This document shows positions 1 through 10,912 of a stretch of DNA of 64,000 nt, one piece after another. Made by a program: the position numbers and the translations under genes. Under the pieces are notes generated by a model. The model was given only the letters and a program-made list of their open reading frames with translations. It did not search any database and was not told the DNA's origin. The DNA is from Ligula intestinalis (taxonomy: Eukaryota > Platyhelminthes > Cestoda > Diphyllobothriidea > Diphyllobothriidae). The stretch is taken from NCBI GenBank assembly GCA_036362985.1, contig JAYGXS010000001.1:34076767-34140766 (forward strand), written 5' to 3'. Numbering within the stretch: position 1 is the stretch's first letter; each line of letters begins with the position of its first letter.

Positions 1-2770
1 TTGCGTGGAGAATTCAGAGCGGAGGTTTAGCTCGGACATCTTCGTGCGAAACTTCATTTTTTGCCTACGGAGATGAGGTGTGGGGTGCCACTGAAACATA
101 TCCTCAAAGCGTAATCCTTTCTCAAGACCGTTTATTATCTTGTAAACTAAGATACGATCCCCTCTTTGTTGCCTGTAATGCAGAGGGAATAAATTTAGGC
201 ATGCCAGTCTATCTATGTAAGTGTGGTTCTTAAGACCTCTTACTAGCTTTGTTGCCCGAGGCTGCACTTTCTCCAGGCATGCTGTGTCCTTTGCTAGCCA
301 TGGCCGCCACGCCTGTATGCCATACTCTAGGTGTGGTCGAACAAATGTGCCATACACAGCCAAAGAGGTCGTCATCGAAGGCTAGAAACGCCCTTTAGAT
401 AGCGTGCAGCACTCCCGTGGCTTTATTTGCAGCTTTGACATATTGTAATGAGGGCTTCAGATTACTCTGTATCCAAACGTCGGAGTCTTTTTGCGTAGAT
501 GCTACGGTAATTCGGATATTTTTCAGGTGATATGTCCTGCTTCTCTGGGGGATAGGGTAATTTGTTGGACGTAGGTGGAGGATGGCACAATTTTGCACAT
601 TGAAATCCAGTTGCCATCTCTCGGACCACGTCTGCAGTTTGCAAAGTTTATTTTGCAGAGCGTCTCGGTCGCTTGGGCGCTTAATGACCTGCCAGAGCTT
701 AACGTCATCGGCGAACATGATTTTACTGCAGCCCAGTTCTTGAAGGCTGTCATTTACATAGAGAATGAAGAGTAGAGGACCGAGAACGGAGCCTTGAGGA
801 ACCCCACTAACTACGTCAACCTAGTCCGATTTATCCTCCCCGATGCAAACGCGTTGTTTTCGACGGGCTAAAAATAACCTGATCCAGGCCAAAATTTTTC
901 CCTTGATGCCAAAAACGCTTAGTTTATGTAAAAGACGTTGATTAGGGACGCTGTCAAAGGCTTTGCGGAAATCGATGTACACTACGTCCACTTCGAAGCC
1001 CTCTTCTAAAGCACTTGTCCAGGCCTCAATGGAAGTCAGTAAATTTGAAAGGCAGCAGCGCCCTGGCCGAAAGCCGTGTTGGAAATTTTGTATGATGTCA
1101 TTTTCATCGCAAAATCTTAATATGGCCTGCTTGACAAGGACCTTCATCATTTTGCAGAAAAGGCAAGTCAAGCTTATGCGCCGAAAGCTGTTTGCAGACA
1201 TCTTGCTACCTTCCTTATATAATGGCACGATGTTGGCCATCTTCCACTGCAAAGGCAAGTCTCCTATTCTCATGGAAAGCTCGCACAGAGATGGAAGAGG
1301 CACCGATAGCTCGGTCGACAATTCTTTATGTATCAGTCCAGGGATCCCATCCGGTCCAGGAGAATTGTCTGGTTTGATGTGACTGAGGACATGTCTTACG
1401 TCTGCGACAGAAAAGGTAACAGTTTCAATAAAGGTTGTACCTTCGCCCACTTCTACTCCCGGATTGTTGTCGGGGGATTCCATCGTAAATGCCGATCTGA
1501 AAAACTCTGACAGTAACTCTACTTTCCGCGGTCTTTCCGTTACTACGTTCCCAAGGTTATCCCTTAGAGTTGCAATGTCGTCCCGGTGTTTCCTTTGACT
1601 GCGGATGTACCCATAAAACTTCTTTGGACATATTGTGGTTTGTGTTGTAAGTTGACGCTCAAAGGCAGTTCTAGAATTTCGTATTTCCTAACGGCATATA
1701 TTTCGTTGTGCTTTATATTCGGCAAAAGATGTTGAATCTTGAAGATGCTCGTACTTTTTCCACCGCCTTTGTTTCTTCTTTATGACCCTTTTCATCGGCT
1801 GGTTGACATATGGAGGTCTGGCGCATGGCCGTATTACTTTCATAGGGCAATGAACTTCAATAAAGCGCTCTACAGTCCCTTGGATATGCTGCTATAATTC
1901 ATTTGTATCGTTCGTATTGGGTAACTAGTTTTCTGCGGAAGCGGTACGTCTCAGTTCTTCAAAATCGGCTTTCCAAATATTTCTGCGACTCTTTATTCGC
2001 GATTTTGGAGACAGTAGGTAACAACCGCAGGCAAAAGTAACGTGGTCGCTTAACCCAAGTGAGTTCACTTCCCTTATGATCCCCTCTTCGTTACTAAAAA
2101 CGATATCTAGACAATTTGATCGCTGGCCTTCTCGCAGTCGGGTTGTGAAGTCTATTTGTTGAATGAGATATTCGTCCAAAGAAAACTGAAGTAGTTGATA
2201 ATTGAAATGTGCTGCTGCGGCCTTTACTCCAGGCCTCATCCAATCGATGCCAGCAGCGTTGAAATCACCCAGGAGTAATAGGTTTTCCTGTTAACAGATA
2301 ACTGTCAATGAACTTAGCAGTTCTACGTCGTCACTTTCGCTGGAGCCGGGATGCCCATAAACAATGCATATATTGAGTGCCGGATGTTGCCTTACCTTAA
2401 GTTTGCACGAAAATATTTCATATCGTCGTAGGGCTATGTCTGTGATTTCCCTCTGACAACAGGAAATTTCAGTGGCTACGTAAATCGCCACTCCTCCGCC
2501 CCTACGTTGAGATCTATCGCAGCGGAACAGTTGATATCCTTCAATGCTGACTTCGCTGATCCCTATTGCTTTGGTCAGCCAAGTCTCTATCAATGCAATT
2601 ATGCGCGGTTTCTGCTCTGATACTATTATTTTGAGTTCGTCAAATTTATTGAAGAGACTCTGATAATTGGTATAAAAGATTTCGAGGCAGTGGCCACTAT
2701 TGCTTGTGGTATCTTCTAGAACCGGCCGGTTGACCTTGGTTAAGTTTTCCACGCGATTACTTCCTGCCAA
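1..2770 (-). pseudogene. CR1-like LINE ORF2: endonuclease plus reverse transcriptase, broken, cut by the window edge
   Basis: Reading the minus strand from 2770 down, an EEP-type (apurinic-like) endonuclease comes first. It shows LIETWL, GDFNA near 2266 and SDH near 2110. A reverse transcriptase follows, with SPGPDGIPG near 1360, YIDFRKAFDSVPN near 980, SGVPQGSVLGP just below 820 and the catalytic FADD at about 707-718. The C-terminal region (FVRPHLEYGIQAWRPW onwards) is open from 360 to 1 and continues beyond the window. Everything from 2770 to about 370 is in one frame, interrupted only by stops at 2291, 1925, 1892, 1688, 821 and 395. A single-base shift near 360-372 moves the tail to another frame. 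The enzyme would nick DNA and copy its own RNA at the nick. The catalytic residues survive, so inactivation looks recent. Clade assignment (CR1/jockey group) is from motif spacing and is moderately sure. Confidence 0.9.
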
Positions 2771-3639
2771 AGAAAATTTCGTTCGATGTGGACTATTTCT
2801 TCTCCTCTTATTTTTAGGCCCGTTTCGCCTTTGTTCTTTCGGTCGTTTAGGTCGTTTTTCAAAAGTCGCATTTTCCTGCGTTCCTTTGGTTCATAATCCG
2901 GCTGAAAGAAACCTCCAGCATGTATGGTCCGCAGAGACGACTTTCTTTCCAGCAGAAGCTGTGCCTGCACTTCGGTGTCCTAAATGACCTTTAATAATCT
3001 TGACCGAGTGCTTGAACCATTCGGCGGCTGATCCTTGCCTATTCTATATGTTTTGAGAATTTTTACGGACTCAGTGCCTCTTAGCAGTGATTTAGCGTAC
3101 TGCCGAACGAGACCTCGATCGTGCTCCACCTTATCCCCAGCAACGGTAGCCGTTGATTCTGGTGAACCCTGTATCACTATATGTTGCTTTCGGTTGGCTC
3201 GAGCTTGGGCCGTGGTCACATCGCACTGAAGCAGAGTAGCAGCAGGGGTTTCGAAGTCCAGATCTGTGAAAGATTCTATGGACATTTTGCTGGTAGCATT
3301 TTCTTTTAAGTAACCGTTTATCCTTTGGTCCAATTCAACTTCTTTTTCTTCAGAAGTCTCCTCTTGGAGTGGTTGTCTTGCTTTTTATTCACATGGCATG
3401 CTCCAAGCTCTGTCTTGCCATAAAACTAAGGGCTTTGGTTGGTCTTTAGCAGGTCGCTCTTCAGCCGCCTTCTGCTGGCGTATGCGCCTGCGTTTGGCCC
3501 TGCTGGACTCGTGGTTTTCTGGTTTATCAACCACTGACCTGTTCTCTGCATGCGCCGCATCCGGTTGTGTTATCTTAGTATGTTTTATGAGCACTGCTAG
3601 TATCTCCGCGTAAATTTCAAGGCTTCTCTCTAAACGCAT
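2740..3639 (-). pseudogene. CR1-like LINE ORF1 (nucleic-acid-binding type), broken by two stops
   Basis: One frame runs from 3639 to 2740 with only two internal stops, TAA at 3385-3387 and TAG at 2980-2982. It ends with TAA at 2740-2742, just overlapping the start of ORF2. The first third is charged and basic (a run with KRRRIRQQKAAEE), then an acidic linker, then a segment with HIVIQGSPES and KTYRIGKDQPPNGS. It closes with RKSSLRTIHAGGFFQPDY and a KGETGLKIRGEEIVHIERNF tail. That late part resembles the single-strand nucleic-acid-binding ORF1 proteins of CR1/L1-like elements, with the typical RKxLR...FxxPDYxPKER pattern. It would coat the element RNA. The start is not certain because no intact copy is available here. 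No separate host gene is implied. Confidence 0.75.
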
Positions 3640-3884
3640 TACGCACGTGGCTAGGTAAAGACACCCATCGTAATCTGCACGCGCAGGCTTATTTAGCTAG
3701 GTGGTGTTCGGTTCTAAGACGGTTGGTGAAAGAAGATGCGTTTTGCATAGTGGGTGTTCTTGGATTTGGTACGCGTTATTGAAAGCGCTTCGGCTATTTC
3801 TGGGGGTACCTTGTCAAAGGTTGTAAGAGGCTACTTACATAAGTTAACCTGATTACATCCGTTAGAGTATATCTTAGCGACTTG
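3640..3884. other. Probable 5' leader of the CR1-like element and flank
   Basis: No reading frame of note. Because ORF1 of the adjacent minus-strand LINE begins just below 3640, this is the likely place of its 5' untranslated region. The exact 5' end cannot be set without another copy. Confidence 0.3.
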
Positions 3885-3980
3885 ACCTTCATGGTGTGAG
3901 CTGGTGGTGAAGTCGGTTGAGCGTCCGACATTATAGAAAGAGCTCCGGGGTTCAAATCCAGCCATCATGAAAATTTTTTC
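3885..3980 (+). repeat. tRNA-like short repeat (box B clear)
   Basis: Contains GTCGGTTGAGCGTCCGAC followed about 40 bases on by GGGTTCAAATCCAG, which fits the RNA polymerase III box B consensus. No acceptor stem can be paired, so this is a tRNA-derived repeat rather than a tRNA gene. Confidence 0.45.
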
Positions 3981-4281
3981 ATCTAATAGTGATGGATCGT
4001 GCACGTTAGCGTTACCAATGCTATTGGAAACTATATTAGAGTGCATTAATTCAAAGTCTGCAATCAACCGGCCGTGCTAATATAGATAGCGAAAAGAATT
4101 GCTTGTGCGATTAATTTCAACAGTCAGAATTTTTAATGTGAACGACTCAGCCTTTGTTGTAAGCGGTTCTTTGCACTGTAGCAATCAGAGTCAGAAGCAG
4201 CTTTTTTGTTTTTAGGAGCAAGTGAACTTCCAGACTTGTGCTGATCGTAGGGATGACTTACAGAGCGTGGTATAATCCATG

Positions 4282-4427
4282 GTCCAGTTAGATTGTGAAA
4301 GCGAAGGATTCGTCTCACTCAGAAAGGATATTTTCAAAAGGCTGATAATAAGCAGTCCAGTTAGATTGTAAACGCGAAGGATTCGTCTCACTCAAAAGGA
4401 ATATTTCCAAAGGGCAGATAATACGCA
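4282..4427. repeat. Tandem duplication, two 73-bp units
   Basis: Unit one is 4282-4354 and unit two 4355-4427, exactly abutting. Both start GTCCAGTTAGATTGT and share GCGAAGGATTCGTCTCACTC; they differ at roughly a dozen positions. Nothing in the unit suggests coding. Confidence 0.85.
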
Positions 4428-4430
4428 GTT

Positions 4431-5145
4431 CCTTTTTCAGTTTTTTTAGCCATATATGTCTTCTACACTAGGGTAGAGACTAAAAACTTCGTTAGCGCAA
4501 AGAGCTTAAATTCTAAACCAATTTCAAAATTCCCGCTATGTACCTGAACTATTAACATAATTATTTTGATGGCCGTCCAAATTCGGATATCAATTAATGT
4601 TTGATGCATCCGTTTATCTTTTTACTTCTGATGCTCTAGCAGCCAATTTTAAAGACAATATTCAACGCTGGCATAAACACGGAGAGATTCGACGAGACCC
4701 GGCCACACATTCAAATTTGATGAGGTCAAAATCGGGTGAGCCGATAACTATTTGAGTCACGGTTGACGGGCTCCCAATCCATAAGCAAGTGCAACGATTT
4801 GCCCAATCCATATTCGGTGCTGAGACTCAATTTGGCCAAAGCAAGTGGCCACTTGGGGAACGGACAGGCCACTGCGTCATCCTACGCCAACACAGGAGAG
4901 CCAGATGGCCGAGCAATCATCACGCTTGAGTCCACAGCCCATGATGAAAGTTCAACAGGTCAGAGCCCACGTGGCGTCCAACAAATTATCCATTCGAAAA
5001 AAGGCAATTAAGGTTACTTGTCACTGTATGTTTGCAGTTATGACCATATTCTATAAATAATGTGAACTTCTGTGCATGTATTACCTGTACCTACAAGCAT
5101 TAATGAGGCCTGAGTTGTAGTAGTTTACTAGGGCGTCAAAAACAC
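4431..5145. other. Unassigned stretch
   Basis: Two short overlapping frames lie around 4763-5060 but have no recognisable domain, no repeats and no neighbouring exon signals. I see no supported gene here. Confidence 0.3.
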
Positions 5146-5149
5146 AGCC

Positions 5150-5345
5150 CTGGCTTGAGGAAGATAGAAGGGTAGAGGAACATTGCTTGAACTTACAAGG
5201 GAGACTGGAATGGCCATTCCTGGCTCATTAACCATCATCAGCCAGTCTTGCGCAACCCCCAAGTGACGCACCACCCAAAGTTTGAACACCAGACCTCTTG
5301 ATTAGAAGTCGGACGCTCTAAACTTTGAGCCACAGGCTCGTTTTC
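5150..5345 (-). repeat. tRNA-derived SINE-like repeat (Arg-type head)
   Basis: On the minus strand, the stretch from about 5340 to 5275 reads like a decayed tRNA: CCTGTGGCTC, then AGAGCGTCCGACTTCTAATC (anticodon-arm like), then GGTGTTCAAAC as box B. After it come CAAGACTGGCTGATGATGG and GGAATGGCCATTCCAGTCTCC. The same body motif recurs at 48745-48835 and 48900-49065, which makes this a family. The acceptor and T stems do not close, so it is not a working tRNA gene. Confidence 0.65.
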
Positions 5346-5428
5346 TTGCAGATTTATATCGGACAAAATATAACTCCCTCACGCATTAAGGTTTGCAGAG
5401 TATACAAAGACATAAATTACGTTTATAT

Positions 5429-5913
5429 CTAATAGAGGCTAATAAAGAACAGAGCAAACACCGGGTGGGTGTGTGGCCGGAGGACAAGGAGATATGAAGG
5501 CGTCCCAACCCGCTTGTATATTACCACTGTATGACTGTGTGTTGGTCGATTGGGTGGTTGCTTTTGAAGTTTAGTACTGGAGTCGTATTTATCCCTTTTC
5601 TGAAGCCGTGAGCCCCTACGCCACCACATTTTATGTGGCAGAAGAGAACATCAACAAAAGTTAGCTGATTGTATTTTTTCTCCTCCATGGTAGTTTTCTT
5701 GTCCCATAAGACGACAGTGGGACGTACTACGAACGTTAGTAGCAGCTCTAGTTCGATTACGAATAATGTGTCATCGTTCAGCTTTTTGATCTCCTGAGAA
5801 ATTAATTCCTGTTCACGGTATATATCAGTATATTTAAAGTCTGTAGGCGTAGACTGAACTCTCAAAACCCGTATATCAACCAGGAAGCAGACAGGAAAAG
5901 CTGGGGGACCCAC
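5429..5913 (-). other. Unrecognised 130-codon reading frame, faintly MADF-like
   Basis: An open frame on the minus strand runs from 5913 to 5521, but its first codon is GTG, so the true start is unknown. An overlapping frame continues to 5429. The middle reads IELELLLTFVVRPTVVLWDK and then KKYNQLTF, which distantly recalls the start of a MADF/Myb-SANT-like DNA-binding domain. A WRRGSRLQKRDKYDSSTKL stretch in the next frame could be its continuation after a frameshift. This is a weak visual resemblance only. It may equally be a chance open frame. Confidence 0.2.
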
Positions 5914-6524
5914 AGATGAGCCGGACTCTTCGCATCTGTGTCAAGCAGCGGCAGAATACCGGCGAAACACGTGTCTGGGCCTTTTTACTAGTGCCCAGGA
6001 TGTTTGTATGGTAAGTCACAACATCAATGTTTCATCGTTTTGCGGTGTTGGAAGACCATCAACTCCAATGGTTTCAGAGCCATCTCCCAAAATAAGGGAC
6101 GCCCTAGCGTGCCTCTCACCTGCTTGTAGATTGTTCATTCGAAGGTGAGGTACGTCTTAAGGCGAGATTTAAGGATTTGAAGGATTTGAGCAGGTCCGAG
6201 GTAATTATTCGATGCGTCGTATTTGTTTCAGGTTTGCCTTGGCCAACATTTTCGTAAGCGGTGACAACCAAAGAAGTCGCGATCTGCTTTAGTTATGGCC
6301 CTCCGACCCTCAGTCAGACAAAATGGCCTCCCATCGCCATTGAGAATTTGCCTGGGCTAAGGAATTAGCCCTATCGGAGAAGACGACACCAGCCAGCAGT
6401 GAGAGTAAGACGGTTTGCAGAATAGGTATCATGGTGATGGAATTATCAAATCGGGTTGGACCGGTGAGCCATCGTCGCCTCAAATAGGACCTTCCAGCGA
6501 TATACAAAATAGATGTTAACTTTA
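5914..6524. other. Unassigned stretch
   Basis: No domain, RNA gene or repeat recognised. Short frames only. Confidence 0.3.
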
Positions 6525-6640
6525 ATGCGCATGTGGTAAAGTGGCACCTGCATCCTTAAAATACAGCACTCCCGGTCTCGTAATCGTCCTTATCTGTGAC
6601 TCTTTCTGATGCCAGGTTCGAATGAAAATCCAAACGTCGG
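6525..6640 (+). repeat. Possible tRNA-like repeat remnant
   Basis: GTGGTAAAGTGGC resembles a box A and CCAGGTTCGAATG about 85 bases downstream resembles a box B. Stems do not close. Weak call. Confidence 0.25.
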
Positions 6641-7585
6641 GCCAATAGACCTCATGTTTCCTTGATTTCATTTGCTTCTATAGGCAACGTTTGTATATTT
6701 TAACAAATTATTCATTTTTGTTAATGGTTTTCCCAATAGGATTTTTAAAGAGCTCAACATTTTGTATCGTGATGGAGGTTTCTACCTCAAGCATCCATTA
6801 ACTCTTATTAGTTCTTCGTCGATTGTCACTAAGGGGCATTTGGGGCACGTCGGTCGGTCGAAAGGTATTTAGGACTACAAGAACGTGTTTGAACGCAAAA
6901 AATGCTTCAGTTAAACTGATGGTTGCGAATAAAAAAAAATTGGCCGCAATTTTAGCAGTCACTGAGGAGAGGGTGTTCTTAATTTGAATGGAAGCATTCA
7001 TCAAAAGTTGACTCCACTCAACCTTGCACTATAAAGACCTTTTTTAAAAAATATAAGTTAGTAAGAAGGGCTGGGGCGAGAACATAGGGGCCATATTTCA
7101 AACTATGTGGAGCTTACATATTTTTTTGTTCGTGGTAGTCTTAAAATTAGATCAACGAAGGATAAGTTGACGCCCCCTGAAAAGTTCAGCCTGGTCACTG
7201 AATTCGACTATGACTACAAAAACTTCAGCAGTTGTGACCTGGATGTATCTCACCTCTTCTTGGTAAAATGATCAGTTACTGTAGTTTTGTTGCATAAACC
7301 GGTGTCAATATAAGGTTATAATTTCAAAGAATGTATTATTTTTAATTGAGACAAGTTCTGCGTTTCTTGTCTTTTAAATCGTTAGAGGTCATGTGTTCGA
7401 GTATGCATAAGTGCCTTAAGTTTTATTACAACTGCCAGCAACTTAGCAGTGTTCAAAGAGGCTTATTTACAAAATGCACAAAAATAAACGTTTCCCGCAT
7501 GCATTTTACTTGCTTTGAAACCCCCAAAAAACCCTAAGGGTAAGGTAAGAAATACTGTGAATCTTTGACCTTCGGGAAAATAAAT
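6641..7585. other. Unassigned AT-rich stretch
   Basis: Only short frames; no repeat or RNA recognised until the short-repeat tail at 7586. Confidence 0.3.
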
Positions 7586-7936
7586 CACAATTGGGTCAAC
7601 TTATATTGAGCAAACCTGGCAAACCTCCTTAATAACAAGTCCGCCTAGTAGTCATTCTGGTGTATTCTAGATGATTGCTTAGGAAATTCTGCTTGGGCAG
7701 TCGGCTTGCTGTTCCGTGTTGGTGGATTCCATACGAACAGTAAGCTGGGCAGATAAAACCGATCCAAGTGGGATTAAATTCACGGTGCAAAGCGTGGCAT
7801 TTGTAGCTCAACTGGTAGAGCTCAGGCTTCGCGTTAAGGCTTGCCTACTTTGCGGGTTCAAATCCCGCCGAACGCCGCGAGCTTTTTCACAATTGGGTCA
7901 GCTTAAATAAAGCCAATTTGCCAAACCTCCTTTATA
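7586..7936 (+). repeat. Short repeat family A, plus strand, with upstream tail of a second copy
   Basis: At 7586-7636 there is a family tail (CACAATTGGGTCAACTTA, then CAAACCTCCTTAATAA). It is followed at once by the leading body (AGTAGTCATTCTGG, GGCAGTCGGCTTGCTGTT, GTAAGCTGGGCAGATAAAA). A tRNA-like core follows at about 7800-7885 with box A TAGCTCAACTGGTAGAGC and box B GCGGGTTCAAATCCCG, then the tail again (CACAATTGGGTCAGCTTAAA). The acceptor stem does not pair cleanly. The tRNA-like core is central rather than 5'. Confidence 0.8.
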
Positions 7937-8439
7937 AGATAGTGTTCGCCATCTTTTCTACTATATGGAAAAGCTACAAATTGCTTTGTAAGTAACCTAC
8001 AGTAGTGGTATTGGTTGCGCAGTTTTTTTCAGCTGGAGTAAATCATTCAGGGAGTGATATAAATATGTCAATCTAAACCCGCCAACTACAGTGGAATAAT
8101 CGCGCAATATTGGTAAATTGCCATTTGTGTGCTCATGATGCATGACCAACGGTACGTATAAAACCATAACACAAACGGTAGGGGGTCCGGACGATAGACG
8201 GCCTCCTGTTTTATCGTTATGAGAATGCCAACAGATAGCTCACTGCTTACGGTCTCATAAAATTCTTTTTCTTACCTCGGAACCTACTTCACATCCAACC
8301 GGCCCATGTTTGAGTGGATGGAAGGCATAGAAGTGAGCTGCCCGATTTCAAGACTGATTGTTGAGGTTCTCCTAAAAAGCTGCCAAATGCAAGTGATCAA
8401 GAAATAAAAAGTCAAAATTTAACTTTGTGTGACACTACC

Positions 8440-8605
8440 ACCATTGTACTCAATAGGGGTTTGGACAGACTTGCATAAGTCATTTGACCCATTTGTAGGA
8501 AACCTGGTGGCCTCAGTAGGCTTCGAATGCATGCCAGGAACTGGAATATGTAATTGCAGTCGGCGCTCCTGCCAAATGAGCTACGATACCCCACCGGCTA
8601 TTAAT
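8440..8605 (-). repeat. Short repeat family A, minus strand
   Basis: Minus strand carries GTAGCTCATTTGGCAGGAGC (box A region) near 8585 and CATTCGAAGCC (box B-like) near 8520, followed by a tail containing TGGGTCAAATGACTTATGC. Same architecture as the 7.6-7.9 kb copy, more decayed. Confidence 0.65.
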
Positions 8606-8644
8606 TCCTTAAGAAATCCTGCGTGTTTACTGTCACAGAATTAG

Positions 8645-8845
8645 TGTACTCCATACGTTGCAGTAGGCTAGATGGGTAAGCTGACCCAAGTGTGACAAAG
8701 CTCACAACTCTCAGTGAAGGTCTCTTAGCTCAGTTAGCTGGAGCATGGACTGTGTTGAGTCCGCCCTCTTACTGGCATGGGGTCCAACTCCACCAAGGCC
8801 GTTGGGTTTTGCAAAATTGGGTCAACTGACACCGAATCTACTCGA
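8645..8845 (+). repeat. Short repeat family A, plus strand
   Basis: Leading body CTCCATACGTTGCAGTAGGC and GACCCAAGTGTGACAAA, then tRNA-like box A TTAGCTCAGTTAGCTGGAGC near 8730, a decayed box B GGGTCCAACTCC near 8790, and the tail AAAATTGGGTCAACTGA. Confidence 0.7.
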
Positions 8846-9644
8846 TTAGCCCTATATACGTTTCTTGTGTGATAAGGAGGTGGACGAGCTTTTCACCATC
8901 TGAAATACTCCAGTCTGCTGGTGAAACAAAATTAAATAACAGTACATAACTTACATATTAACAACAACCACTCGCTGTAGCACAACTATAGCGGTCGAAC
9001 GCTTGACGAACGGATGAATAAATATTAACGTACGCTAGTTGTCCAGAGACCCAATTTGTTTGTGATTGGCTAATAAGTACGATCATTCCTTGGGAGAAAC
9101 CAGCCGATCCGCAGTGGCACACCAGGGCGACGTGTATGCTAAACGTCATCATTGGATCAATGAGCCAATTCAGGCCTGTGAGGGTTCACAAGTACCACTA
9201 GAGGCCTCACAATTAAGACTATAACTGAAGGCCCTTGGCCCTAAACCCGATTGTTTATCCGGTTAAAATTTACGTGTGAATAAGGCATTTACTGACCTGA
9301 GGCGACAACCACAAAGTAAAATATTTCAATCTGTGTGCCTGTGAGATTAATATTGGATAAGTAGTTTATGATCTGTCCAGTAAATGCGCCCTTGCTATCA
9401 CATTTTTAGACGGACACTTTATTCTAAGACTTCATGCAATGACCATCCTCTGGGAAAATTAACATTTGCAGATAATGTTGTCAGGTACGGTAGTTGTTTC
9501 GTCCTATCTGAATAGATGCAGATGGCAAACCATGACGACAATCAAGAACATGTAGACACCAATCAAAGCATGCTACAGCGTCAAAATGTTGCATGTTGTC
9601 CAAAATTTCAGTCCAAAATAAAACTATACAAATAATTGTTAGGA
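8846..9644. other. Unassigned stretch between short repeats
   Basis: No supported gene, RNA or repeat seen. Confidence 0.3.
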
Positions 9645-9940
9645 GGGCTGGCAGAGTTGCTTTATTCAATTGACCCAATTGTGAAAAATTTGCGGCTTCG
9701 AGGAGAGTCGTATTCATAGAGCAGGGGAGGCTTTTGCGCAGCCAATGCTATACCACTGAGCTACGAGGCTTATCATGAGCCATGAATTCAATCACACTTG
9801 GTTCGATTTTATCTGCCCAGCTTACAGCTCGTATGTAATTCACCATTATGGACATAGTAAGCTGACTGCCCTGGCAGGATTTCCTAAGCAATCGTCTAGA
9901 ATTCACCAGAATGACCACTAGGCTCACTTAATTGTCAGGG
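9645..9940 (-). repeat. Short repeat family A, minus strand, nearly complete
   Basis: From the high end, the minus strand reads the leading body (GGTCATTCTGGTGAATTC, GGCAGTCAGCTTACTATG, then GTAAGCTGGGCAGATAAAA). The tRNA-like core with GTAGCTCAGTGGTATAGC follows near 9765, and then the tail CACAATTGGGTCAATTGAAT near 9675. This is the longest copy in the cluster. Confidence 0.75.
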
Positions 9941-9944
9941 GGGT

Positions 9945-10150
9945 TGGCAGATTTAGATTTCCGTACCGTAATGGTGGATTCCATATGAAAAGTAAGTTGA
10001 GTGGACGAAATCGACTCAAGTTTGATTAAATTCACGGCTCATGGTTAGGCTCGTAGCTCAACTGTAAAGCGTTGGCTGCGCAAAAGCCCCCCTGCTGTGC
10101 GGATTCGACTCCCACAAGGCCATGAATTTTTCACAAATAATTAAACTGAA
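9945..10150 (+). repeat. Short repeat family A, plus strand
   Basis: GGTGGATTCCATATGAAAAG, then GATTAAATTCACGGCTCATG, then box A CGTAGCTCAACTGTAAAGCG near 10055, box B GCGGATTCGACTCCC near 10098, and a short tail. It abuts the oppositely oriented copy at 9645-9940. Confidence 0.75.
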
Positions 10151-10912
10151 CTATGCAAATAAATCTTCCTCTTTTTATTTTATCTGATAAGTATAATTTT
10201 CTTATTATTTATGCGTACTGGAGTTCCAGCATTGATAGCTGTAGGGAGAAAATCAAGTAAATCCCAATACTTTTGAAAAGCAGCTGCTTCGTAGCGATTT
10301 TTTGATGAAGATGAAACCCTTTAAGACGTTTTAGCATTACGAGAGTAAATTTCCTATCAAAAATCTGTTTTCTTCTCTTTAAACATCTTTCTACAGGGAG
10401 AATTTTTGCCATGCTCATTTGAATATGATTTTTGTTGGTCAGCCGAAATTTTCAAATCCTTTCTAAAATACCTGCATGCCACTGTGCGTAAGTTTTCATG
10501 GAAAGCTGATATACTAATGAACAGTTAAGAACTTATTTGATCAATATTCATAGCTTAATTTAAGCATCGAAGGTGCAGTAAATGGGAAATAAAGCTTCAG
10601 CTATGATTTTATACAGAAAATTTTGTTTTCTATGGAAAACACGTGCTAAATGAAAACAGCTATTTACAGTCATTACAGCTCATCAGTACGTCATAGCCCT
10701 ATGTTATACCTTCTGAATTGAGGTATGGAAACTTTTAACGATGTTAGACGCGTGACACGTACTTGTTTTTGGTAGATTATTCAAACAGGACGTAATTTCC
10801 TGTGAAAGACATACATGTTCTTCTAGGAGATAGAAAAGCAAGCAAGTACTGAGAAAATACGCACTGTCCAAACATTACTTTTAGAATACGATATATAGCA
10901 GCAAATGGGCAT
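10151..10912. other. Unassigned AT-rich stretch
   Basis: Nothing recognised up to the truncation point of the LINE fragment at about 10913. Confidence 0.3.

Noticed and set aside
1..3639. Reassigned stop codons or programmed readthrough in the CR1-like element
   Set aside because: All eight stops are UAR, but a frameshift is also present and other frames in the window end normally; decay is the simpler explanation.
7798..7885. Functional tRNA gene
   Set aside because: Box A and box B are good, but acceptor and T stems do not pair and the same sequence recurs in many decayed copies, so it is repeat-derived.
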